Positions 11,701 to 21,133 of a stretch of 33,576 nt of DNA are shown piece after piece (position 1 is the first letter of the stretch; every line of letters begins with the position of its first letter). Below the pieces are notes generated by a model. That model was not told the DNA's origin. It was given only the letters and a program-made list of their open reading frames with translations, and searched no databases. Source of the stretch: Lineus longissimus. Taxonomy: Eukaryota > Nemertea > Pilidiophora > Heteronemertea > Lineidae. The position numbers and the translations under genes are program-made. The DNA is taken from assembly GCF_910592395.1 (NCBI RefSeq), contig NW_027020272.1, forward strand, positions 1-33,576, written 5' to 3'.

Positions 11701-13780
11701 GTTTCTTCCTATAAATGAAAGAAAGCATGTTGTTTCTTCCTCCAAAGCAAAGACCGACAGTCGATTCACTCAAGATATGAGAGAAAACCTTTCGTTTCTT
11801 ATAAAAACACAATGAGAGGAAGCCGTTTCTTATTATAAATGAAAGAAAGCGTGTTGTTTCTTCCTCTAAAGCAAAGACCGGCAGTCGATTCATTCAAGAT
11901 ATGAGAGAAAACCTTTCGTTTCTTATAAAAACACAATGAGAGGAAGCCGTTTCTTCCTATAAATGAAAGAAAGCATGTTGTTTCTTCCTTCCAAAGCAAA
12001 GACAGGCAGTCGATTCACTCAAGATATGAGAGAAAACCTTTCGTTTCTTATAAAAACACAATGAGAGGAAGCCGTTTCTTCCTATAAATGAAAGAAAGCA
12101 TGTTGTTTCTTCCTTGAAAGCAAAGACCGGCAGTTGTTTTATTCAAGAAATGAGAGAAAACCTTTCATTTCTTCCCAAAACACAATGAAAGGATGTCGTT
12201 TTTTCCTATAAATGAAAGAAAGCATGTTGTTTCTTCCTCCAAAGCAAAGACCGGCAGTCGATTCACTCAAGATATGAGAGAAAACCTTTCGTTTCTTATA
12301 AAAACACAATGAGAGGAAGCCGTTTCTTCCTATAAATGAAAGAAAGCATGTTGTTTCTTCCTCCAAAGCAAAGACAGGCAGTCGATTCACTCAAGATATG
12401 AGAGAAAACCTTTCGTTTCTTATAAAAACACAATGAGAGGAAGCCGTTTCTTCCTATAAATGAAAGAAAGCATGTTGTTTCTTCCTAAAACACAATGAAA
12501 GGATGTCGTTTCTTCCTATAAATGAAAGAAAGCATGTTGTTTCTTCCTCCAAAGCAAAGACAGGCAGTCGATTCACTCAAGATAAGAGAGAAAACCTTTC
12601 GTTTCTTATAAAAACACAATGAGAGGAAGCCGTTTCTTCCTCGAAAGCAAAGAGAAACAGTAGATTCACTCTAGAAATGAAAAAAAGCACGTTGTTTCTT
12701 CCAAAAACACAATGAAAGGATGTCTTTCTTCCTATAAATGAAAGAAAGCATGTTGTTTCTTCCTCCAAAGCAAAGACAGGCAGTCGATTCACTCAAGATA
12801 TGAGAGAAAACCTTTCGTTTCTCATAAAAACACAATGAGAGGAAGCCGTTTCTTCCTATAAATGAAAGAAAGCATGTTGTTTCTTCCTCCAAAGCAAAGA
12901 CCGGCAGTCGATTCATTCAAGATATGAGAGAAAACCTTTCGTTTCTTATAAAAACACAATGAGAGGAAGCCGTTTCTTCCTATAAATGAAAGAAAGCATG
13001 TTGTTTCTTCCTCCAAAGCAAAGACAGGCGGTCGATTCACTCAAGATATGAGAGAAAACCTTTCGTTTCTTATAAAAACACAATGAGAGGAAGCCCTTTC
13101 TTCCTATAAATGAAAGAAAGCATGTTGTTTCTTCCTTGAAAGCAAAGACCGGCAGTCGTTTTATTCAAGAAATGAGAGAAAACCTTTCATTTCTTCCTAA
13201 AACACAATGAAAGGATGTCGTTTCTTCCTATAAATGAAAGAAAGCATGTTGTTTTTTCCTCCAAAGCAAAGACAGGCAGTCGTTTCATTCAAGATATGAG
13301 AGAAAACCATTCGTTTCTTATAAAAACACAATGAGAGGAAGCCGTTTCTTCCTATAAATGAAAGAAAGAATGTTGTTTCTTCCTCCAAAGCAAAGACCGG
13401 CAGTCGATTCACTCAAGATATGAGAGAAAACCTTTCGTTTCTTATAAAAACACAATGAGAGGAAGCTGTTTCTTCCTATAAATGAAAGAAAGCATGTTGT
13501 TTCTTCCTCCAAAGCAAAGACCGACAGTCGATTCACTCAAGATATGAGAGAAAACCTTTCGTTTCTTATAAAAACACAATGAGAGGAAGCCGTTTCTTAT
13601 TATAAATGAAAGAAAGCGTGTTGTTTCTTCCTCCAAAGCAAAGACAGGCAGTCGATTCACTCAAGATATGAGAGAAAACCTTTCGTTTCTCATAAAAACA
13701 CAATGAGAGGAAGCCGTTTCTTCCTATAAATGAAAGAAAGCATGTTGTTTCTTCCTCCAAAGCAAAGACCGGCAGTCGAT
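8793..13780. repeat. About 4.87-kb satellite block, copy 2
   Basis: Tandem copy of the preceding block. It carries one extra 124-bp monomer just after the irregular module (around 12.8-12.95 kb), so the offset becomes 4992 bp in its last part (8205 pairs with 13197, and 8574 with 13566). Similarity to copy 1 ends near 13.8 kb, where the two diverge (AAGCCCTTTC versus AAGCTGTTTC). The right border is approximate. Confidence 0.7.
12384..12785. repeat. 402-bp irregular module, copy 3
   Basis: Same order as 7516-7917 at an offset of exactly 4868 bp, including the AAAGCACG and AAACAGTAG markers. It was therefore carried here by the large block duplication. Confidence 0.85.
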
Positions 13781-15369
13781 TCACTCAAGATATGAGAGAA
13801 AACCTTTCGTTTCTTATAAAAACACAATGAGAGGAAGCTGTTTCTTCCTATAAATGAAAGAAAGCATGTTGTTTCTTCCTCCAAAGCAAAGACCGGCAGT
13901 CGTTTTATTCAAGAAATGAGAGAAAACCTTTCATTTCTTCCTAAAACACAATGAAAGGATGTCGTTTTTTCCTATAAATGAAAAAAGCATGTTGTTTCTT
14001 CCTCCAAAGCAAAGACAGGCAGTTGTTTCATTCAAGGTATGAGAGAAAACCTTTCGTTTCTTATAAAAACACAATGAGAGGAAGCCGTTTCTTCCTATAA
14101 ATGAAAGAAAGAATGTTGTTTCTTCCTCCAAAGCAAAGACCGGCAGTCGATTCACTCAAGATATGAGAGAAAACCTTTCGTTTCTTATAAAAACACAATG
14201 AGAGGAAGCCGTTTCTTCCTATAAATGAAAGAAAGCATGTTATTTCTTCCTCCAATGCAAAGACAGACAGTCGATTCACTCAAGATATGAGAGAAAACCT
14301 TTCATTTCTTATAAAAACACAATGAGAGAAAGCCGTTTCTTCCTATAAATGAAAGAAAGCATGTTGTTTCTTCCTCCAAAGCAAAGACCGGCAGTCGATT
14401 CACTCAAGATATGAGAGAAAACCTTTCGTTTCTTATAAAAACACAATGAGAGGAAGCCGTTTCTTCCTATAAATGAAAGAAAGCATGTTGTTTCTTCCTT
14501 GAAAGCAAAGACCGGCAGTCGTTTTATTCAAGAAATGAGAGAAAACCTTTCATTTCTTCCTAAAACACAATGAAAGGATGTCGTTTCTTCCTATAAATTA
14601 AAGAAAGCATGTTGTTTCTTCCTCCAAAGCAAAGACCGGCAGTCGATTCACTCAAGATATGAGAGAAAACCTTTCGTTTCTTATAAAAACACAATGAGAG
14701 GAAGCCGTTTCTTCCTATAAATGAAAGAAAGCATGTTATTTCTTCCTCCAATGCAAAGACAGGCAGTCGATTCACTCAAGATATGAGAGAAAACCTTTCA
14801 TTTCTTATAAAAACACAATGAGAGAAAGCCGTTTCTTCCTATAAATGAAAGAAAGCATGTTGTTTCTTCCTCCAAAGCAAAGACCGGCAGTCGATTCACT
14901 CAAGACATGAGAGAAAACCTTTCGTTTCTCATAAAAACACAATGAGAGGAAGCCGTTTCTTCCTATAAATGAAAGAAAGCATGTTGTTTCTTCCTCCAAA
15001 GCAAAGACCGGCAGTCGATTCACTCAAGATATGAGAGAAAACCTTTCGTTTCTTATAAAAACACAATGAGAGGAAGCTGTTTCTTCCTATAAATGAAAGA
15101 AAGCATGTTGTTTCTTCCTCCAAAGCAAAGACCGACAGTCGATTCACTCAAGATATGAGAGAAAACCTTTCGTTTCTTATAAAAACACAATGAGAGGAAG
15201 CCGTTTCTTATTATAAATGAAAGAAAGCGTGTTGTTTCTTCCTCCAAAGCAAAGACCGGCAGTCGATTCATTCAAGATATGAGAGAAAACCTTTCGTTTC
15301 TTATAAAAACACAATGAGAGGAAGCCGTTTCTTCCTATCAATGAAAGAAAGCATGTTGTTTCTTCCTTC

Positions 15370-15374
15370 CAAAG
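15370..15374. repeat. Target-site duplication CAAAG, left copy (outer element)
   Basis: CAAAG immediately before the TGTGAGG end of the outer element, and the same five bases immediately after its CCACA end. Removing one copy plus the element rebuilds a normal satellite monomer. Confidence 0.9.
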
Positions 15375-15421
15375 TGTGAGGAATAACATCCTGACATATC
15401 AGGTCATTCACTCGATACATA
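15375..15421 (+). repeat. Solo LTR, first 47 bp
   Basis: Starts TGTGAGGAATAACATCC and ends GATACATA at the nested insertion. It contains the short inverted repeat CTGACATATCAG (15391-15402). The terminal TGTG pairs with CACA at 22321-22324. Confidence 0.75.
15418..15421. repeat. Target-site duplication CATA, left copy (inner element)
   Basis: CATA directly before TGTAATACTG, matched by CATA after TGTTACA at 20403-20406. The same bases CAT also follow the inner copy of the LTR end at 15778-15780, so chance contributes to part of the match. Confidence 0.7.
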
Positions 15422-15777
15422 TGTAATACTGTATTATATCAGTCTTCATGTCCACAGATTCACTGTTCCAATCCTTGTGACATTGTTGATGAAAAAGGAA
15501 GAAATCAAATATATAGAAATGTTTATATTAAACTCATCTGACCAGGTCTACAACATGCATGTACACAGTTCGGGATCCCAAGGCTAACTGAATTTGGAGG
15601 GAAACTCAGTAGACCAGGAAAACTATACAAACAATAATAGCTGATAAAGCACATACAATGAAATGACATAAGGCTCAGGGACCGTGAAGGCCCAAAATAA
15701 CCTGAGCTAAACCATTGGTCATAGCAGACTTAAAGGGGGAATAAACTCTTCAAACTGTTCAAATTGAACCTGTTACA
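15422..15777 (-). repeat. 3' LTR of the gag-only element
   Basis: A 356-bp direct repeat of 20047-20402 in which I see no difference. On the plus strand it begins TGTAATACTG and ends CCTGTTACA. Both edges are set by the target duplication CATA outside and by divergence from the other copy inside. Confidence 0.92.
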
Positions 15778-15788
15778 CATTCCCCTGT
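15778..15788 (-). promoter_or_regulatory. Polypurine tract next to the 3' LTR
   Basis: On the minus strand ACAGGGGAATG lies directly upstream of the LTR start TGTAACAGG. The run AGGGGAA is short, but it is in the place where plus-strand DNA synthesis is primed in LTR elements. Confidence 0.55.
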
Positions 15789-16698
15789 CAAGAGAAATGG
15801 CTCCTGACATTTACCAAAGATAAAAAGAAATGTACACCATATATACAAAACATGTAACCCAAAATACCAGGTGAAACTCAAAACGAAACCGAGTTGAGAA
15901 AGATGCGAAACCAAAACCTTCAAACAATAAGAAGGGAAGAATGGAACCATCAAAGAGCAGAATTCAGAATCATTAAAGACAAAGACTGAAAAGTGAAAAT
16001 TTCAATCCAGCATCCTGAAAACTGAAAAACACCATAAGGTAAAGAGCTACAAGAAATGGAATTATTATTGTATTTACAAATTAACAGTAAACTTCTAGAG
16101 TTCACACTGAAAATTAATTGTATCGCACGAATCAGAACGAGATTAAGGCGAATAGACAAGATACTGAAATATATAAGTTTAGAATCATTATCAGAATACG
16201 GTACTGTGAAGAACTATTGTAGTATTGTTTGATTTACTGAAGATCATTGCAAGAAGATATAATAGAAGAGAAGGGGTAATGACCTCCTCAATCTTACCAT
16301 CACACCACAAAACAACAATCAATAAGATGATACAAGATTGGGAAAAAAGGAAAATTGCAGGGAATTGACTTACAAAACATCTGGAAGGTATTAATTAGTA
16401 ACTGTTTGACCAAAAACCCTTAGTCCAAAAGGGATTTACATTGATAAACTGTCAAACAAAACCTTGAATAACTGATATGAGTAGAGATGCAACAGAATAA
16501 GTACTGATGAATTATCTATGGAATCTATACAGACTCTAATCATACAGTACAAAATATCAATACCAAGAATTACTTGATATAAATCTCCACGAAATATCGA
16601 AACAAAAGAAGAAAACACACACTCAAGTAGAAAACAATCTCTTGATTGACATGGCCTGCCAAAACCAGCCAACATTCAATCAAAATGTTATATATATT
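15789..16698 (-). other. 3' untranslated part of the gag-only element
   Basis: About 0.91 kb from the gag stop to the polypurine tract, where an autonomous element would carry pol and integrase. It is A+T-rich, with only short frames (79 aa at 16436-16675, 69 aa at 15950-16159, 64 aa reaching into the LTR). No RT, RNase H, protease or integrase motif is visible in them. Nothing in it looks like a recognisable pol remnant, so pol was deleted cleanly or the segment was acquired from elsewhere. Confidence 0.6.
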
Positions 16699-17976
16699 TC
16701 AAACCAGAAAATAATCACGAGTTTTCTCTTTCTTCAAAGTGGCCAACTCACCTTCAAGAGCAGTAACTTTCTTCAAAATCAAGTCAAGCTTGTTTACCTC
16801 CGCGGCAGTAGAGCTATTGCTAAGCTGTTGGACCGGTTTAGGTTTCCCTAAACCCATCTCTTGCTCCACCTGCCGGGCTGCCACTAAAAGCTCGCTATAA
16901 CCACGACCTGCATCGTAAAAGTGCCTAGTTGCCGACTTCACATCCTTTGACCTGAGGCCAGACCAAAATTTTTGTCTCAACATGGCCTGGGCCTGAGGAC
17001 CGGTACAATATGTGTCATCGGGGCACCTAGAAAGAATCTCCCTAATTCGGCAACCCCAAGCCGCAACGTTTTCATCCGGTTCCTGCGACGACGCGTAGAA
17101 TTTCGCCAACACCTGTTCAGATGTTAATACCTCCCCAAACATTTTGTCAAACTCCCCAATGACCTCATGCGGGGCGAAGAGCCCCTCCCCAAACTGCAAT
17201 AAACATTCTGCAGCCATACCCTTCAATGATCTCCTGATAGCACCTACAATGGTCTGCATAGGTAGTCCAAGGTCAGCAAGTAATCCCTTTACCTCAGCCC
17301 TCCACTGGCGATATGACACCTCTGACTTTTTGTCGCCAGAGAAAGAACCTAAACGTGGAGTACTGACTACATAACGAGGCTGCCTTGAACTGTCAGTTTG
17401 ATTCAACTGAAAAGAAAGTTTCTTTCTCTCAGACCCTATAGGTGGTAACTTTGATCTAATACTATCACTATCATGATCAGCTGAAAGGGAAGATGCATGA
17501 GGATGAGGGGTAGATGGTGGCATATGAGGTGGACTGACCCCAGCATACCCACCAGGGGAACGAACAGGGGGTGGGGGCGACTGAGGTGTAGCAGTAGCAC
17601 CCTGCGGCGTACTATGCCGCAGCAAATCTCCCATCGTTCTACCCCGTCCATCATTAGGACGAGAAGTAAAATTGAAAATATGTCCACGACCCATTGCATT
17701 TGTCTTAACTGGGTTTGAGACGGTAGACGATGTTGCAGGAACTGAAGTTACAGGTTGGTGTGCACTTACAGGTTCAGACTTCGGTTTGGGCTGCGACTCA
17801 CCCAAGGCCTTAATGAGGGCCTCCCTTTGACTGAAGTCGAGATCTTTTATCATCTCCAAACAAATATTCAAAACTTCTGTCCTATTGGACCCTATACCAG
17901 AACCAGTAGTAGCAGTCAAATCCATGTCTTCCGCTTTGAAATTATCACCAGTTGCCATTTGGAAAATCAGGCGCAT
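16699..17976 (-). CDS. gag: Gag polyprotein-like structural protein (capsid)
   Basis: A 425-codon frame, the only long one in the window. Gag forms the particle that packages retrotransposon RNA. Residues 33-60 look helical (LNICLEMIKDL...REALIKALGE). Residues 62-180 are a low-complexity linker rich in proline and serine, with PQSPPPPVRSP at 131-141. The capsid-like core spans about 205-375, with FSGD (212-215), YRQWRAEV (222-229), IRRSLKGMAAE (247-257), FDKMFGEVL (276-284), DENVAAWGCRIREIL (301-315), MLRQKFWSGL (332-341) and AARQVEQE (366-373). This pattern, notably FW-SGL and ENVAAWGCR, is one I associate with invertebrate Gypsy-like Gag and PNMA/Arc-type capsid folds; the assignment is from memory. 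Residues 391-418 form a possible coiled coil. There is no CX2CX4HX4C knuckle. Translation could start at Met1 (G at -3) or Met7 (G at +4). No pol follows. Confidence 0.85.
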   Translation of the reverse strand: MRLIFQMATGDNFKAEDMDLTATTGSGIGSNRTEVLNICLEMIKDLDFSQREALIKALGESQPKPKSEPVSAHQPVTSVPATSSTVSNPVKTNAMGRGHIFNFTSRPNDGRGRTMGDLLRHSTPQGATATPQSPPPPVRSPGGYAGVSPPHMPPSTPHPHASSLSADHDSDSIRSKLPPIGSERKKLSFQLNQTDSSRQPRYVVSTPRLGSFSGDKKSEVSYRQWRAEVKGLLADLGLPMQTIVGAIRRSLKGMAAECLLQFGEGLFAPHEVIGEFDKMFGEVLTSEQVLAKFYASSQEPDENVAAWGCRIREILSRCPDDTYCTGPQAQAMLRQKFWSGLRSKDVKSATRHFYDAGRGYSELLVAARQVEQEMGLGKPKPVQQLSNSSTAAEVNKLDLILKKVTALEGELATLKKEKTRDYFLV

Positions 17977-19900
17977 AACAGCGAAGACAAGGAGTGAATG
18001 AAAATATCAGACGACTATCAACAAATATGTATAAGTATGAGGACACCCTCAACCTATCATATGCAAATATCACTAGTATGGTATAATCCAAATGCTAAGA
18101 GCAAGTATAGTTTTACCTAAACCTACTAATAGACAATGTCAACGTACGAAATAATATAATATAGAGTAAGTATTGTTTCACCAAAACCAACTGCAAGAAA
18201 ATATTACAAAGTACAAGATGAAAGAATAGCAAAGAAGTATGATAAATATCTGTAATGTCTTCACCCAAGAAAATACTAACTCCAAAACCTGGAGAGCATA
18301 CAACACTCTGGGTTAAGAGATGAACAAAGATGACCTGTAAAATAATCAAACACAATGAGATCTCACAGTTGAAAGATGATCGGCATCCACCAGACAGCTG
18401 TAACAGTTGTAGTGGAAGTTGCAGTTGCAGATCAATGAACCAGGCAGAAGTCCACGTCAACACGGTGTAGAAATCTTGGAGACCAAGTACCAAACCATCA
18501 CCCTGCCAAAGGAAAATGTTCACAATTAATGATCAATAATATAAGTGCAAGTACTAAAGACTCACAAATAATACCAATGATGATAAATCAAATCAATCCA
18601 AAGTCACAAAGGACACCCTGTATAAATGATAAAGTTGTACTACAATATGGAACACACTTTATGCTGAAACAAAAATGAACTGTAAAGTCCACCAAGAAAC
18701 ATCAAAGTGATTCCACACACTGTAAGATTCACCAAGTACCATCAAAGAAATACATAGGATCTCCTGACCAAAACAAAGTAAACTCAAACCGAGTCACCCT
18801 GTACCTGACAACTAAATCAAAACCACAAGAAAATCCAAAATGACCCAAGAAATTCAAAGTAGTACCACCAAAGTTATTATCATAATTCAAGCGAACATTA
18901 TCGAAACCTATTCGATTAATGACGGCAAGTTACGCAACGGCCAGGTCGACAAAGTCAACAAAATTCAAACCGTCTAAATGTCAACAAAAATTACCCTGTC
19001 TGCGTATGACCTAAACACATCATTGGAAACCAAAAGAATCTTCATGCAAAATAATACACTACTAAGTACATGCGATGCACAAAGACACCATAGGAAAATA
19101 ATTGTCAAATAAATTATTTCCAAAATAACTCAAAATCACATGCACTAAGTTTCAAGCATGCAGCATAATGTCACCAGAAAGGAAGGCACCCACAGCAAAA
19201 CCAAGTAAAGACACAAAGTCCCCAAGTGTCACTAGACACCAAAAACACAGGTACACTTTCCCTTTAAATTTTCAAAAACCCAACTACACTGCATGGCTGA
19301 AAATGTGTCAAAAATTCACAAACAGAATTTTACATAAATTGGTTACAATGACATGCAAACTGAATACAACAACACACAAGCATTCTGTTACAAACAGAAA
19401 GAAATGACAAATCAAAGATAATATAAACTTAAAAGTTCAAATGAAATGAGAATACATGAAGAATGAAAATGAAATGATGAATGAGTTAGCAAAGAGAACC
19501 AAAACTGTCCATGTTACGAACACAGAAAAAGTCAGTTCATAATGTCAGTGTCAATGGTCAAAGTCGGATGTCCACAGCGGAAGTCTTGCACGAGTCAGTC
19601 ATGTACACGGTGTACAGCGCAATACGCGGAATACACAGTCAAGCAATACACGGAGTCAAAAGTCACAGCGCGATGCGCGAGACAACGCGAAATTTATGCG
19701 GGAACGCGGCGAACACTAAAGATGGACCGGTCAAAAGAAAGAACAGTGTCGCAAGTGCACAATGTATCGACGTCAAAACGACAATGGCGGTCTGCCAAAG
19801 TCAAAACATCACGAAGATGTGAAAAAAACCAGACGATCACTGGGCGAATCACTCCCACTACGAAAAACACAACTGCTGGCAGCAGACGATAGAAATTACT

Positions 19901-19969
19901 TCACGTCGACGACTCCATGACAGCACACACGACTTCCTCCTGAAGGTTTCGGAAACACCCGTCAGCCAT
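19901..19969 (-). CDS. Possible 22-aa upstream open frame in the leader
   Basis: The first ATG after the primer-binding site with a strong context (TTCAAGATGGCTGAC: A at -3, G at +4) opens 22 codons beginning MADGCFRN, ending ESST and then TGA. The start lies 78 bases inside the 5' LTR border. AAGATGGC is also the core of the YY1-binding motif, often found just downstream of transcription starts, so the word may be regulatory rather than coding. A GTGAAG near the stop could be a weak splice donor. No protein family is recognised. If the leader is not spliced, this frame would be expected to reduce gag translation. Confidence 0.25.
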   Translation of the reverse strand: MADGCFRNLQEEVVCAVMESST

Positions 19970-20026
19970 CTTGAATTTTTAAATCACAAAAGAATGTCCA
20001 AGGAATACCTATACCCAAATAAAGTT

Positions 20027-20044
20027 CAAACGGCTGAGCCCCCA
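20027..20044 (-). promoter_or_regulatory. Primer-binding site, proline-tRNA-like
   Basis: Two bases after the LTR, the minus strand reads TGGGGGCTCAGCCGTTTG. The first nine bases equal the start of the classical proline-tRNA primer site (TGGGGGCTCGTCCGGG), and 12 of the first 14 match. The beginning TGG pairs with the tRNA 3' CCA. Position and start strongly suggest a real site; the imperfect match after base nine leaves the exact tRNA open. Confidence 0.7.
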
Positions 20045-20046
20045 AA

Positions 20047-20402
20047 TGTAATACTGTATTATATCAGTCTTCATGTCCACAGATTCACTGTTCCAATCCT
20101 TGTGACATTGTTGATGAAAAAGGAAGAAATCAAATATATAGAAATGTTTATATTAAACTCATCTGACCAGGTCTACAACATGCATGTACACAGTTCGGGA
20201 TCCCAAGGCTAACTGAATTTGGAGGGAAACTCAGTAGACCAGGAAAACTATACAAACAATAATAGCTGATAAAGCACATACAATGAAATGACATAAGGCT
20301 CAGGGACCGTGAAGGCCCAAAATAACCTGAGCTAAACCATTGGTCATAGCAGACTTAAAGGGGGAATAAACTCTTCAAACTGTTCAAATTGAACCTGTTA
20401 CA
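20047..20402 (-). repeat. 5' LTR of the gag-only element
   Basis: A 356-bp copy assigned as the 5' LTR because gag reads on the minus strand and a primer-binding-site-like sequence lies just inside it. It would carry the promoter; a TATAAA-type sequence is at 20147-20152 on the minus strand. No canonical AATAAA is seen on the minus strand, so the polyadenylation signal is unidentified. Confidence 0.92.
20147..20152 (-). promoter_or_regulatory. TATA-like box in the 5' LTR
   Basis: On the minus strand AATATAAACATTTC, about 250 bp from the LTR start and about 100 bp from its end. This is a plausible position for a promoter with a short R-U5 part. The identical site is at 15522-15527 in the other LTR. 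Confidence 0.4.
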
Positions 20403-20406
20403 CATA
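20403..20406. repeat. Target-site duplication CATA, right copy (inner element)
   Basis: CATA directly after the 5' LTR end. The rebuilt target reads GATACATACGTAC, an alternating purine-pyrimidine run like the YRYRYR targets described for the Drosophila gypsy element, which also makes a 4-bp duplication. Confidence 0.7.
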
Positions 20407-20985
20407 CGTACTTCCTCATGCGCAAGAAGGAGTTATGTTGTAGGCCCTGTTTGCAAGATGATGGGAGAACAGTGACTATGATCATGTCCATGGATAAGGG
20501 ATCGGCGAAATTCGAGTACATTACACGCGCTGTGTATTTTGGACAGCTTCCATTTCACCGCGAATCAGTCGCGCATCTCGACTCATCTATCTCATTGTAA
20601 ACTTATGTAAGGCTAAGAACAGATCGTCTCCAACCTTGAGTAGGTTTTGGTTGCCCCGTTTCTTAATTCTTATGTCGCTGACAAGCCTTTGCGCAGGAGA
20701 AATCATGCATTTAATTGGTAAAAATCGCGATCTTTTCTATCGCGCCCGCCATGTTTTCTTTCGGCGGCTTTTCAATTTCAGTGATCTGCCGTATTTCTTA
20801 GGCGTTATACTGGCCAATATGTCTATAAAACTTCTACCTTACTTGTCATAATCCTTATTCCTCGGCATCTTACTAATATACCCATAATTAATCCCGTCCC
20901 TCTTCTCATTTAAATACACAATATGATCTTTTCTTAGCCATGTTTTCATGTCAAGTTTTCCACTTGCGATCAATGCAATGGTGTA

Positions 20986-20993
20986 TGACGTCA
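20986..20993. promoter_or_regulatory. CRE-type palindrome TGACGTCA in the solo LTR
   Basis: Perfect 8-bp palindrome TGACGTCA, the consensus for CREB/ATF-family factors. It lies in a CpG-rich part of the LTR, 140 bp upstream of the TATA-like box at 21134. A chance match is possible in about 2 kb, but the position fits an LTR U3 promoter. Confidence 0.4.
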
Positions 20994-21133
20994 CTTGCCG
21001 CATTGGCGGGGCTACGCCACACCGTCGGTGACGTTAGCCTATCATGACACACCTCCGTTTAGCCCGACCAATTGCGTCGCGGATCCGAATCTTACGTTGC
21101 GTCACGGAATGATACAATGTTGCGGCATGCGAG

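Larger units (their letters stand above)
1..15374. repeat. 124-bp satellite array, left block
   Basis: Head-to-tail tandem repeat with a 124-bp period, seen as near-identical text recurring every 124 bases (for example the monomers at 887, 1011 and 1135). Copies differ mainly by scattered substitutions such as GACCGG/GACAGG, GATTCACT/GTTTCATT and TTATAAAAAC/TTCCTAAAAC. The block contains no gene. The many minus-strand open frames of 60-83 codons start once per monomer and overlap each other, as expected for a 124-bp repeat, so they are not annotated. The array runs past the left edge of the window and resumes at 22330 after the retroelement insertion. Satellite status is certain; a centromeric, pericentromeric or other heterochromatic location cannot be decided from sequence alone. 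Confidence 0.97.
17977..20046 (-). other. Long leader of the gag-only element, no clear gene
   Basis: About 2.07 kb between the 5' LTR and gag. The part nearest the LTR (about 19500-19990) is CpG-richer and full of GTCA/TGAC words; the rest is A-rich on the plus strand. A 136-codon minus frame at 18113-18523 and plus frames at 19168-19407, 19511-19822 and 19542-19892 have no recognisable domain and unlikely composition, so I treat them as chance. Several minus-strand CAG|GGT words (near 18499, 18614, 18795 and 18992) could be splice acceptors. A spliced leader would bring gag closer to the cap, but this is not shown. RNA packaging signals would be expected here, and none can be identified. 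Confidence 0.6.
15422..20402 (-). mobile_element. Gag-only non-autonomous LTR retrotransposon
   Basis: A 4981-bp element with 356-bp direct terminal repeats, TGTAA...TTACA ends and the 4-bp duplication CATA. Reading on the minus strand, the order is 5' LTR (20047-20402), primer-binding site, about 2.07-kb leader, gag, about 0.92-kb untranslated 3' part, polypurine tract and 3' LTR (15422-15777). The 4269-bp interior has no protease, reverse transcriptase, RNase H or integrase on either strand. Its own frames could supply at most Gag, so reverse transcription and integration must come from a relative. Plant elements of this layout are called TR-GAG. The two LTRs look identical by eye, which suggests recent insertion. 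Confidence 0.88.

Noticed and set aside
1-15389. Dozens of minus-strand open frames of 60-83 codons (starting MNRLPVFALEEETTC...) in the left array
   Set aside because: They recur once per 124-bp monomer, overlap each other in different frames and share only the satellite sequence. Because 124 leaves remainder 1 on division by 3, each frame meets a stop only once in a few monomers. No domain, signal or codon bias supports a gene.
17144-17997. Plus-strand and alternate minus-strand frames within gag
   Set aside because: Shadows of the gag frame with no domain of their own.
18113-18523. 136-codon minus-strand frame upstream of gag
   Set aside because: Rich in L, I, F, C, as chance translation of A-rich complement gives. 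No domain, no conserved motif and a poor start context.
19511-19892. Two overlapping plus-strand frames (103 and 116 codons) in the leader
   Set aside because: They are antisense to the element, overlap each other in different frames and have repetitive S/T/R/K composition from GTCA-rich DNA. No recognisable domain.
20010-20046. A tRNA gene, because GTTCAAAC is followed by GAGCCCCCA on the plus strand
   Set aside because: No anticodon, D-arm or acceptor 5' half precedes it, and spacing from the T-loop to CCA is three bases short. It is explained as the primer-binding site complement.
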